Origin: DATHVR01 sp035461175
Lineage (GTDB): Bacteria; Actinomycetota; Acidimicrobiia; Spongiisociales; ZC4RG35
Assembly: GCA_035461175.1 (NCBI GenBank)
Contig: DATHVR010000125.1
Span: 1-10,340 of the forward strand
DNA: 10,340 bases
Direction of reading: 5' to 3'
How positions within the stretch are numbered: position 1 is the stretch's first letter; every line of letters starts with the position of its first letter. Under the pieces are notes generated by a model, which was not told the origin of the DNA, did not search any database, and saw only the letters and a list, made by a program, of their open reading frames with translations. Positions 1-6,301 of this stretch are shown here, piece by piece. The position numbers and the translations under genes are program-made.

Positions 1-389
<389 letters not shown>

Positions 390-451
390 TTTAGAATTTC
401 ACAGACTCGTGCTCGCTATGGAGTGCTCGGGGTACCGAGAACTCGAAGATT
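390..451 (+). other. 23S-5S spacer of the rRNA operon
   Basis: This short transcribed spacer holds no tRNA gene. A hairpin can be drawn at 421-444: GAGT, one mismatch, CTCGG, loop GGTA, CCGAG, mismatch, ACTC. It may act as a processing signal, but that is only an inference. Otherwise I see nothing in it. Confidence 0.6.
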
Positions 452-571
<120 letters not shown>

Positions 572-580
572 TTAAAACTA

Positions 581-619
581 CGAGAGGCCGCTACTCCTTC
601 ATAGGATGGCGGCCTCTTG
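581..619 (+). terminator. rRNA operon terminator hairpin
   Basis: A strong inverted repeat begins 10 bp after the 5S gene. AGAGGCCGC (583-591) pairs perfectly with GCGGCCTCT (609-617), and an outer C-G and G-U pair extend it to 581-619. The inner part can continue the stem (TCCT with AGGA, loop TCAT). Only a weak T-containing tail (TTGCTATAT) follows, so it is not a textbook U-tract terminator. Its position makes it the likely end of the rrn transcript. Confidence 0.75.
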
Positions 620-633
620 CTATATGGAGCGAA

Positions 634-1431
634 ATGCCCCCGAAACAACCCAACCGACCCGATCGCCGACCCGGCCAATCCGACCGCCGCCAGCCCAACC
701 GGCGCCAGTCCGACCGCCGCCAATCCGAGGGGAACCGCTCCCGGGGCGGTGACGACCGACAGCCCCGACGAGGGTCCATCGCCGCCGTCCCCACCGGCGA
801 CCTGCCCCGCTGGGTCCGGGACGAGATCACCCGGACCGCACCCAAGGCGCGTCGAGAGCCGGCGATCACCCACCTCACCAAGGCGGTATCGGAGTTTGCC
901 GACGAGCGCTACGGCGCCGCCTACACCCAACTTCGCTCCGCCAAAGACCTGGCCCCCCAGGCCGCCACCATCCGCGAGCTGCTGGGCTTGTCGGCCTACC
1001 ACCTGGGCAAATGGGAGGAGGCACTACGCGAGCTACGCACCTTCCGCCGCATCACCGGAGAGCCGACCCAGGTCCCCGTGGAACTGGACTGCTTGCGGGC
1101 CCTGGGGCGGACCGAGGACGTCGAGAAGACGTTCCGCCAGTTGAAGGAACTCGACCCGCGTTCGGAAACGGATGACGAAGCCCGGGTCGTGTTCGCATCC
1201 TCCCTCCTGGAACGGGACCTGGTGGCCGACGCCTGGCGAGTGATCAAACCCGGCCGGCTAATCGCGAATCCGCGTACTAGCACTCTCCGCCGCTGGTACG
1301 TGGCCTCCCGAGTAGCGGCAGCCTCGGGTGACGCCGCCACCGCCAGGCAGATAATGGAGGCGATCGTGGATGCCGACTCCGACTTCCCCGGGTTGGTTGA
1401 ACTGCGCGAAGAAATCGCCGCTGCCGACTGA
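634..1431 (+). CDS. TPR-like repeat protein with Arg/Gln-rich N-terminus
   Basis: The product is 265 residues. Residues 1-47 are low-complexity and very basic, built on a five-residue motif (QSDRR, QPNRR, QSDRR), and probably disordered. Residues about 55-262 are alpha-helical with TPR-like helix pairs. Examples are a segment near 85-130 (YGAAYTQLRSAKDLAP, then LLGLSAYHLGKWEEALRELR) and further pairs around 160-190 and 225-250. I see no catalytic motif, signal peptide or membrane segment, so it is probably a cytoplasmic scaffold or interaction protein of unknown role. The reading frame is open back to 385, but that stretch lies in the 23S-5S spacer and 5S gene. ATG 634 is the first sensible start. 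GGAG at 626-629 could serve as a ribosome site with short spacing, or TATATG (621-626) could be a -10 for a nearly leaderless transcript. The specific function is not recognised. Confidence 0.8.
   Translation: MPPKQPNRPDRRPGQSDRRQPNRRQSDRRQSEGNRSRGGDDRQPRRGSIAAVPTGDLPRWVRDEITRTAPKARREPAITHLTKAVSEFADERYGAAYTQLRSAKDLAPQAATIRELLGLSAYHLGKWEEALRELRTFRRITGEPTQVPVELDCLRALGRTEDVEKTFRQLKELDPRSETDDEARVVFASSLLERDLVADAWRVIKPGRLIANPRTSTLRRWYVASRVAAASGDAATARQIMEAIVDADSDFPGLVELREEIAAAD
675..728 (+). repeat. Imperfect 15-bp tandem repeat inside the TPR-like gene
   Basis: Three 15-bp units start at 675 (CCAATCCGACCGCCG), 690 (CCAGCCCAACCGGCG) and 705 (CCAGTCCGACCGCCG). A fourth partial copy starts at 720. 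Because the unit is a multiple of three it encodes a repeating pentapeptide of the QSDRR type in the basic N-terminal tail. Copy number could vary between strains without breaking the frame. Confidence 0.75.
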
Positions 1432-1432
1432 T

Positions 1433-1451
1433 CGGCTCTGGACGGGAGCCG
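1433..1451 (+). terminator. Weak hairpin between the TPR-like gene and the GGT-like gene
   Basis: CGGCTC (1433-1438) pairs with GAGCCG (1446-1451) around a 7-nt loop, starting two bases after the upstream stop codon. No T-tract follows. It may be a weak terminator or chance. Confidence 0.3.
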
Positions 1452-1484
1452 TCGGGGACAATGAGCAGGAGCCCGGCAGGCGGG

Positions 1485-1490
1485 TAGGGT
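1485..1490 (+). promoter_or_regulatory. Probable -10 element (TAGGGT) for a leaderless GGT-like mRNA
   Basis: TAGGGT lies exactly 7 nt before ATG 1498. It fits the TAnnnT -10 pattern known from actinobacterial leaderless genes, which would place the transcription start at or next to the A of the start codon. No convincing -35 is visible. Three other genes in the window show the same arrangement. Confidence 0.55.
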
Positions 1491-1497
1491 CCTCGGG

Positions 1498-3006
1498 ATG
1501 AAATCGGTGGTGATAGCGGCGCCTTCGGAGTTTGCGGCCGCCGCCGGGGCAGCCATCGCCGAAGAAGGCGGATCCGTGGTCGATGCCCTCATCGCCGCCA
1601 CCCTCACCGCCATGTGCTCCGAGCCGGGAGTGTGTGCGCCCGGCGGCGGCGGTTTCCTCACGGTGTGGCCCGGCGATCAAGAGCCCGTTTCGATAGACGG
1701 CTACATGGCGAGACCGGGCCGCGATCTGCCCCCCGAGCGACCGCTGCGGTCGTACTCGGTATCGATGGAATACGGAGGCGGCATCACGACCGAAGTGGGC
1801 CCGGCCAGCATCGCCGTGCCCGGCGGCTTCGCCGCCTTCTCCGCGGCCCACCGCCGTTGGGGCAGGATGCCCTGGTCAGAGGTGATCGGCCATGTCGCCG
1901 ATCTGATGGAACAGGGCTTTCCGCTTCCCGGCGCCTGCCACTACTACCTCGGCTACTCGGGTGAATTCGTCTTCGGATCGGATCCCGCTTCCCGCGCTGC
2001 CCTCTTCGACGGCGAACGGCTGCGCGGCCCGGGGGAGACGGTGAGAGTGGAAGGCCTTCCGGTGTCCCTGCGACGAATCGCCGAAGACGGGGCCGCCACC
2101 TTCTACACCGGGGATCTCGGGCAGGAGATCGTCGCCGACCTGGCTGAACGAGGCAGTCTCCTCACCACCACCGACCTCACCGAATACAGGCCAGTGGTGG
2201 ATCCGGCGCTCCGCTCCGACCTGGGCGAATGGAGTCTGGCCACCACCCCGCCCCCGGCGGTGGGAGGAGTGGCGGTGAGCGCGATCCTGCGTATCCTGTT
2301 CGACGGAGACCCGCTCGATCCCGATCGCTGGGCCACGGCTCAGGAGCGAGTGGCGCGCCTGCGCCGGCACGAACTCGAACCGGCCGGTGACCGGACGGCC
2401 GCCGGCTGGCAGGTGCTGTCCTCGTTTCCAGGGGGCGGATCCGGGTCGACCGTGAACATCTCGGTGGCGGGCAGCGATGGGACCGTGGCTGCCGCCACCA
2501 TGTCGGGAGGATACGGATCCGGCGTGATCCCCACCGGCACCGGCCTGTGGATGAACAACTCACTCGGCGAGCGGGAACTCAATCCGGGCGGAGTCGAGGC
2601 GACATCGATCGGAGCCAGGTTGATCTCCAACATGGCCCCCACGGTGGCCGGGCGGTCCGGTCGCCGCCTGGCGATCGGTTCACCAGGAGCCGACCGCATC
2701 ACCTCGGCTCTGGCTATCTCCCTCACACTCCTGCTCACCGGCCACGACCTGGCCACGTCGATCGAACACCCACGCCTGCATTTCGAGCTGGATCGCAACA
2801 CCGTGGCGGTCGAGCCCGGTCTCGACCTCGGCCCTGGTTTCGTCGCCCGTCCCTTCCCGAGCCTCAACATGTACTTCGGCGGAGCCACCGCCACGGAATG
2901 GACACCCGGGAGTCTGACCGGGCATGCCGACAGTCGCCGCACCGGCGGGGTTTCTGTCGGTGGGATCGAAGGCACCCCCGATTTCACGGCCTCTCTGGGG
3001 TCTTGA
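1498..3006 (+). CDS. Gamma-glutamyltransferase-like Ntn hydrolase with altered substrate pocket
   Basis: The product is 502 residues, somewhat shorter than classical GGTs. The large-subunit half shows the family signatures: an N-terminal EEGGSVVDALIAATL segment (22-36), the GGGGF loop (49-53), and VPGGFAAFSAAHRRWGRMPW (107-126). The expected nucleophile is T318 in STVNISV, aligned with the autoprocessing and catalytic Thr391 of E. coli GGT. Cleavage there would give chains of about 317 and 185 residues. Downstream are NNS (353-355), the LISNMAPT segment (375-382) and GSPGAD. By eye alignment, several glutamate-binding residues of the E. coli enzyme (Arg114, Asn411, Gln430, Asp433, Ser463, Gly484) are not conserved. 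The gamma-glutamyl group is therefore an uncertain substrate, and an acylase-like role is possible. No signal peptide is seen although many GGTs are exported, so it may act in the cytoplasm. Start choice: ATG 1498 sits 7 nt after TAGGGT and has no clear Shine-Dalgarno site. Confidence 0.88.
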   Translation: MKSVVIAAPSEFAAAAGAAIAEEGGSVVDALIAATLTAMCSEPGVCAPGGGGFLTVWPGDQEPVSIDGYMARPGRDLPPERPLRSYSVSMEYGGGITTEVGPASIAVPGGFAAFSAAHRRWGRMPWSEVIGHVADLMEQGFPLPGACHYYLGYSGEFVFGSDPASRAALFDGERLRGPGETVRVEGLPVSLRRIAEDGAATFYTGDLGQEIVADLAERGSLLTTTDLTEYRPVVDPALRSDLGEWSLATTPPPAVGGVAVSAILRILFDGDPLDPDRWATAQERVARLRRHELEPAGDRTAAGWQVLSSFPGGGSGSTVNISVAGSDGTVAAATMSGGYGSGVIPTGTGLWMNNSLGERELNPGGVEATSIGARLISNMAPTVAGRSGRRLAIGSPGADRITSALAISLTLLLTGHDLATSIEHPRLHFELDRNTVAVEPGLDLGPGFVARPFPSLNMYFGGATATEWTPGSLTGHADSRRTGGVSVGGIEGTPDFTASLGS

Positions 3007-3015
3007 CACAGGGGG

Positions 3016-3021
3016 TATCGT
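3016..3021 (+). promoter_or_regulatory. Possible -10 element (TATCGT) for the small-ORF/SURF1 transcript
   Basis: TATCGT fits TAnnnT and would start transcription near 3028, almost exactly where the inverted repeat at 3027-3045 begins. A TTGACA at 3003-3008 is too close to be its -35. This is a tentative call. Confidence 0.3.
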
Positions 3022-3026
3022 GAAAG

Positions 3027-3045
3027 CGTGGACCACCGGTCCACG
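3027..3045 (+). repeat. Perfect 8-bp inverted repeat (operator or mRNA 5' hairpin)
   Basis: CGTGGACC (3027-3034), loop ACC, GGTCCACG (3038-3045). It lies between the end of the GGT-like gene and the small ORF, 33 nt before the small ORF's start. It could be a repressor operator, a stabilising hairpin at the 5' end of the small-ORF/SURF1 mRNA, or a terminator stem lacking a T-tract for the GGT-like gene. Confidence 0.6.
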
Positions 3046-3067
3046 GCCACCGACCACCCCCTACCGT

Positions 3068-3073
3068 GAGGAG
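3068..3073 (+). promoter_or_regulatory. Shine-Dalgarno site GAGGAG for the small ORF
   Basis: GAGGAG is the clearest purine-rich ribosome site in the first half of the window. It selects ATG 3078 over the upstream GTG 3066 and contrasts with the genes here that appear leaderless. Confidence 0.65.
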
Positions 3074-3077
3074 CCCC

Positions 3078-3275
3078 ATGCCCTGGTTCTGGACCGACGA
3101 CCTCGCTCGCACCCTGATCAACGCCGGCAAGGTGGACCGGTCGAAGGTGAGTGGATGGTTGACGGCTCCGGTGGCGATCCGTTCCCGTGAGGAGAGCGCC
3201 GAGACCGTGGCGCAGTCGCTCCTCGGGGGCGAGGGCGAGGATCCGGACCTCCCCGCCTTATCTCTCGCCGCCTGA
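3078..3275 (+). CDS. Small protein of unknown function upstream of SURF1
   Basis: The product is 65 residues and not recognised. It begins MPWFWTDDLARTLINAGKV, with two Trp and a Phe in the first five residues. It continues with a probable helix (8-17) and a segment near 27-50 rich in charged residues and helix formers, and ends in an acidic Gly/Glu/Asp tail followed by a short Ala-rich end. There is no membrane segment, signal peptide or Cys/His metal motif. The start at ATG 3078 is favoured because GAGGAG (3068-3073) lies 4 nt before it. An in-frame GTG at 3066 would overlap that site. The stop codon is 3 nt before the SURF1 start, so the two are almost certainly co-transcribed and SURF1 translation may depend on this ORF. 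A role linked to cytochrome oxidase assembly is only a guess from position. Confidence 0.7.
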   Translation: MPWFWTDDLARTLINAGKVDRSKVSGWLTAPVAIRSREESAETVAQSLLGGEGEDPDLPALSLAA

Positions 3276-3278
3276 CCC

Positions 3279-4049
3279 GTGCGGCATCTCCTGACGCCTC
3301 GGTGGCTCGCCGCCCATGTCTTCGTGCTCGCCGTGGGAACCGCCTGCATCATGCTCGGAGCCTGGCAACTCGATCGTCTCGAAGAACGGCGCACCGCCAA
3401 CGCGGTCCAGGCGGCTCGTTTCGAACAGGAGCCGCTGCCTCTCACCGAATTGATCCTCGCCGCCGGAGAGGACTCTACGAGCCTGGAGTACCGACGCACC
3501 ACCTTCACCGGTGTCTTCGAACCCGAGAGAGAGGTTCTGGTTCGCTCTCAGGTACGCGACGGACGGGCCGGCTTCGATGTGATCACGCCTCTGGCGGGAA
3601 CTGACGCCACCGTGCTGGTGAATCGGGGATGGGTTCCGCTCGAGTTCGACCAGACACCCGTGGCGGCGGCGCCGCCGCCCGCGGGCACGGTCACGGTCGA
3701 GGGCATCGTTCGCCCCAGTCAGGTGGCGACGGCCGTCAGTCCCGACAATGGTGCCGAGTCGGCCAGCATCTCGCGCGTGGATGTCGCCCTGCTCGAGAAC
3801 CGACTGAACCTTGACCTGCTGCCCGTGTACGTCGAGGTGATCGGGGTTGCCTCTGCCACCCAGCTTCCCCTCCCCGCCAACCCTCCCACCTTCACCGACG
3901 ACGGGCCTCACCTCAACTACGCCATCCAGTGGTTCTCGTTCGCAGTGGTGGCGGCCGTTGGTTACGGCTTCTTGCTGCGTCGGGCGGGGCGGACCCGCTC
4001 AGGGGGTGGCGAGCCCGGCGACGACCTCGACGCCGGGCAGGCGGACTAG
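3279..4049 (+). CDS. SURF1 family cytochrome oxidase assembly protein
   Basis: The product is 256 residues and matches the SURF1/SHY1 family in length and layout. A first membrane helix (about 10-28) runs into the family motif LGAWQLDRLEER (26-37). An extracytoplasmic domain follows with YRR (71-73) and LVNRGWVP (113-120). The C-terminal signature GPHLNYAIQWFSFA (209-222) enters the second membrane helix (about 215-235). The family assists maturation of haem a-containing cytochrome c oxidase, so the organism should have an aa3-type oxidase, although no oxidase or haem synthesis gene is in this window. The start is GTG 3279, three bases after the stop of the small ORF and without its own clear ribosome site, which fits translational coupling. 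The hydrophilic C-terminal tail (about 237-256) is encoded in the 51-bp overlap with the convergent YbaK-like gene. Confidence 0.93.
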   Translation: MRHLLTPRWLAAHVFVLAVGTACIMLGAWQLDRLEERRTANAVQAARFEQEPLPLTELILAAGEDSTSLEYRRTTFTGVFEPEREVLVRSQVRDGRAGFDVITPLAGTDATVLVNRGWVPLEFDQTPVAAAPPPAGTVTVEGIVRPSQVATAVSPDNGAESASISRVDVALLENRLNLDLLPVYVEVIGVASATQLPLPANPPTFTDDGPHLNYAIQWFSFAVVAAVGYGFLLRRAGRTRSGGGEPGDDLDAGQAD

Positions 4050-4481
4050 GTCCCCTCCCGCCAGACGGATCTTGGCCGAACGCGTCCCGGCTCCAATGAC
4101 CACCGAGGCCGAATCGGCGACGGCCCGGTCCACCCACACCGGCAGGTCGGCAGGCAGGCCCGGTATCGTCACCCCACCGATCTGCATCCCGGTGAGAGCG
4201 GTGGTCAGTTCCGCCGGAGCAAACGACACCTTCCGTACCCCGAGCCGCTGACGTATGGCGCCGTTGACGTCGAGACGGGTGGTGGCCAACGCCACACAGG
4301 CTGCGTTGTGACCCGGGGGACGACGGGACGCCACCAAGATCGTGTTGGCGGACTCGGCCGGATCGACCCCGTAGGCGCGACAGAAGTCGGCCGTATCGGC
4401 AAGTTCCGGATCACACGGCATCACCTCGAAGGGGATGCCGGCGGCCTCCAGAGCCTGGAGCGTTCGAGGGTCGGCTGACAT
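3999..4481 (-). CDS. YbaK/EbsC-type aminoacyl-tRNA editing-domain protein
   Basis: The product is 160 residues and spans one YbaK/EbsC (ProRS INS-like) domain. Members of this superfamily hydrolyse misacylated tRNAs such as Cys- or Ala-tRNA(Pro). Family features are ESANTILVAS (43-52), the central ATTRLDVN segment (66-73), TGMQIGGVTIPGLP (97-110) and VIGAGTRSAKIRL near 128-140. The Lys that is catalytically important in E. coli YbaK (Lys46, in FKTLL) aligns with Asn46 here. I recall the ANTI form as usual in an actinobacterial subfamily, so this looks like a subfamily trait and not a mutation. The true substrate is uncertain. It is transcribed divergently from ribokinase with only 42 bp between the starts. 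Its 3' end overlaps the convergent SURF1 gene by 51 bp. The start ATG 4481 follows TAGGAT by 8 nt and has no ribosome site, which suggests a leaderless mRNA. Confidence 0.88.
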   Translation of the reverse strand: MSADPRTLQALEAAGIPFEVMPCDPELADTADFCRAYGVDPAESANTILVASRRPPGHNAACVALATTRLDVNGAIRQRLGVRKVSFAPAELTTALTGMQIGGVTIPGLPADLPVWVDRAVADSASVVIGAGTRSAKIRLAGGDLVRLPGVEVVAGLATP

Positions 4482-4489
4482 TGACGGAA

Positions 4490-4495
4490 ATCCTA
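4490..4495 (-). promoter_or_regulatory. Probable -10 element (TAGGAT) for a leaderless YbaK-like mRNA
   Basis: Read on the minus strand, TAGGAT is followed by 8 nt (TTCCGTCA) and then ATG 4481. It has the same TAGnnT form and spacing as the elements before the GGT-like, ribokinase and hydrolase-ATPase genes. Confidence 0.55.
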
Positions 4496-4509
4496 GAAGC
4501 TACGGCGGC

Positions 4510-4515
4510 TAGGCT
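4510..4515 (+). promoter_or_regulatory. Probable -10 element (TAGGCT) for a leaderless ribokinase mRNA
   Basis: TAGGCT is followed by 8 nt (CCCGAACC) and then GTG 4524. This divergent promoter and the one at 4490-4495 share a 42-bp intergenic region, so their RNA polymerase footprints must overlap. The TTGACG at 4481-4486 lies 23 bp upstream, too far for a standard -35. Confidence 0.55.
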
Positions 4516-4523
4516 CCCGAACC

Positions 4524-5372
4524 GTGCCCCCCAACGTCGCCGTCGTCGGAAGCGTCAACCTGGATCTGGTGGCCTCGTGCCCGCGGCTGCCCCGCCCCGG
4601 GGAGACGGTCTCGGCAGTCTCATTCGACCGCTATCCCGGCGGCAAGGGCGCCAACCAGGCTCTCGCCGCCCGTCGGGCCGGCGCCGACGTCACGCTCGTC
4701 GCCGCCGTCGGCGACGACCCGGAGGCCGACTCGGCCCTTGCCCTCCTCTCCGCCGACGGCCTGGACCTGTCGCGCCTTGTCATTATCACCGACTCACCTA
4801 CCGGGCTGGCCCTGATCGCGGTCGACGCCGCCGGGGAGAATCAGATCGTCGTGGTCCCGGGCGCCAACCACGCCCTGCGGCCCGAGATGGCCGACGCGGC
4901 CGGGTTCGAAGCAGTGCTGTGCCAGCTGGAGATCCCGCTCGAAACGGTGGCGGCCGCCGCCGCGACGGCCACCGGGCTGTTCTGCGTGAACGCCGCTCCC
5001 GCCCACAACCTGCCCGAGGCCGTGCTCGAACGGGCCGACGTGATCATCGTGAACGAGACCGAGCGGGACGCCCTTGCCGACAGCCTCGCCGAGATCCCGG
5101 CGCTGGTGGTGGTGACACTGGGAGCCGCCGGGGCAAAGGCATACCGCAACGGACGCCTCGTCGCCGAGCGTCAGCCACCGCCGGTGGACCCGGTGGACAC
5201 CGTGGGTGCCGGAGATGCCTTCTGCGGCGCCCTGGTCACCGCCCTGGCGGGCGGGGCCGGCGTGCAGGAGGCGATGACATGGGCGGTGACGGCCGGGGCG
5301 CTGGCCACCACCCGTCACGGCGCCCAGCCTTCCCTTCCCACCCGCGACGAGATCGAGAGAGGACGGCCATGA
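4524..5372 (+). CDS. rbsK: Ribokinase (PfkB family sugar kinase)
   Basis: The product is 282 residues, slightly shorter than the usual 300-310. It phosphorylates ribose to ribose-5-phosphate with ATP in the cytoplasm. The ribose-binding N-terminus is GSVNLDL (9-15), with the PfkB signature GGKGANQA at 39-46. NETE (177-180) is a phosphate/Mg-associated motif of the family. The ATP-site signature DTVGAGDAFCGAL (225-237) carries the expected catalytic base Asp231. Another PfkB sugar or nucleoside kinase cannot be fully excluded, but the sequence fits ribokinase best. The next gene is a nucleoside hydrolase overlapping by the ATGA, so the pair would convert nucleosides to base plus ribose and then ribose-5-phosphate. 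The start GTG 4524 has no ribosome site and lies 8 nt after TAGGCT, suggesting a leaderless operon mRNA. Confidence 0.9.
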   Translation: MPPNVAVVGSVNLDLVASCPRLPRPGETVSAVSFDRYPGGKGANQALAARRAGADVTLVAAVGDDPEADSALALLSADGLDLSRLVIITDSPTGLALIAVDAAGENQIVVVPGANHALRPEMADAAGFEAVLCQLEIPLETVAAAAATATGLFCVNAAPAHNLPEAVLERADVIIVNETERDALADSLAEIPALVVVTLGAAGAKAYRNGRLVAERQPPPVDPVDTVGAGDAFCGALVTALAGGAGVQEAMTWAVTAGALATTRHGAQPSLPTRDEIERGRP

Positions 5373-6298
5373 GCGTTCCGATCATCATCGACTGCGACCC
5401 CGGACACGACGACGCTATCGCCCTCCTGCTTGCCCTGGCCAGCCCCGAGGTAGAAATCCTCGGAGTGACAACCGTGGGCGGCAACTCCGGGCTGGCGAAC
5501 ACCACCCGCAACGCCCTCACCGTCCTCGAAGTGGCCCGGCGCCCCGACATCCCGGTGGCGGCCGGCTGCGACCATCCCCTTGTCGAGCCCCTCCAAACCG
5601 CCGACCACGTCCACGGCCGCTCGGGTATGGACGGGCCGGTGCTGGAGGCTCCCTCGATCCGACCCGTCGACGCCCACGCCGTCGACTTCATCGCCGAGAC
5701 CGTCGCCGACAGCCTCGACCCCGTCACGCTGATCCCCACCGGCCCGCTCACCAACATCGCCCTCCTCCTGCGCCGGCATCCCAACGTCATCGAGAACGTG
5801 AAGCGGCTTGTCCTGATGGGCGGGGCGGTAGGTGTCGGCAACGTCACCCCTTCCGCCGAGTTCAACATCTGGGTCGATCCCGAGGCCGCCGACATCGTCT
5901 TTCGTTCCGGACTTGACGTGACGATGGTGGGACTGGACGTTACCCATCAGGCCCGGATGGGCAGGGCCGAAGGAGATCGACTCCGACCTACCGGTCGCAG
6001 CGGTGCCTTCGTGGCCGACCTGCTGGACTTTTTCGTGCGCTTCCACGAGCGGGTCTACGGACTCGACTCATCACCGATCCACGACGCAGTGGCGATGGCG
6101 GACGTGATCTGGCCGGATCTGATCGAGGCGGAGCGCTTTCACGTCGCGGTCGAGACCCATTCACCCCTCACACGGGGCCGGACGGTGGTCGACCGCTGGC
6201 ACGTGACCGGCAACCCGGCCAACGTCCGGGTCGGTCTGGGGGTGGACGGGAAGGTCTTCGCCGACCGGGTGGTGGAGAGGATCTCGACGCTTCCCTGA
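5369..6298 (+). CDS. Inosine-uridine preferring nucleoside hydrolase
   Basis: The product is 309 residues, typical for the IUNH family, which cleaves the N-glycosidic bond of ribonucleosides to give base and ribose. The calcium-binding signature DCDPGHDDAIAL (8-19) supplies Asp10, Asp14 and Asp15. GGN (37-39) and VHGRSGMDG (81-89, with His82) follow. The active-site segment SAEFNIWVDPEAA (162-174) supplies Glu164 and Asn166, and IHDAVA (237-242) gives the His238-Asp239 pair. All the expected metal and ribose ligands appear to be present, so it should be active. Base preference cannot be told. The gene starts inside the ribokinase stop codon (ATGA) and has a GAGAGAGGA ribosome site at 5355-5363, showing translational coupling. 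The same frame is open far upstream over the ribokinase gene, but that upstream stretch is not coding. The stop lies 3 bp from the convergent permease gene. Confidence 0.93.
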   Translation: MSVPIIIDCDPGHDDAIALLLALASPEVEILGVTTVGGNSGLANTTRNALTVLEVARRPDIPVAAGCDHPLVEPLQTADHVHGRSGMDGPVLEAPSIRPVDAHAVDFIAETVADSLDPVTLIPTGPLTNIALLLRRHPNVIENVKRLVLMGGAVGVGNVTPSAEFNIWVDPEAADIVFRSGLDVTMVGLDVTHQARMGRAEGDRLRPTGRSGAFVADLLDFFVRFHERVYGLDSSPIHDAVAMADVIWPDLIEAERFHVAVETHSPLTRGRTVVDRWHVTGNPANVRVGLGVDGKVFADRVVERISTLP

Positions 6299-6301
6299 GG
6301 A

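Noticed and set aside
675..728. Short direct repeats as a CRISPR array
   Set aside because: Units are 15 bp, directly abutting with no spacers, and lie in a coding frame encoding a pentapeptide repeat.
3003..3008. TTGACA as a -35 element for the small ORF
   Set aside because: No -10-like hexamer lies 16-18 bp downstream. The only candidate, TATCGT, is 7 bp away. It also overlaps the stop codon of the GGT-like gene.
4481..5368. Long in-frame upstream extension of the nucleoside hydrolase reading frame
   Set aside because: The translation is Arg/Gly/Pro-rich low-complexity sequence and lies over the ribokinase gene in another frame. The family's N-terminus begins exactly at ATG 5369.
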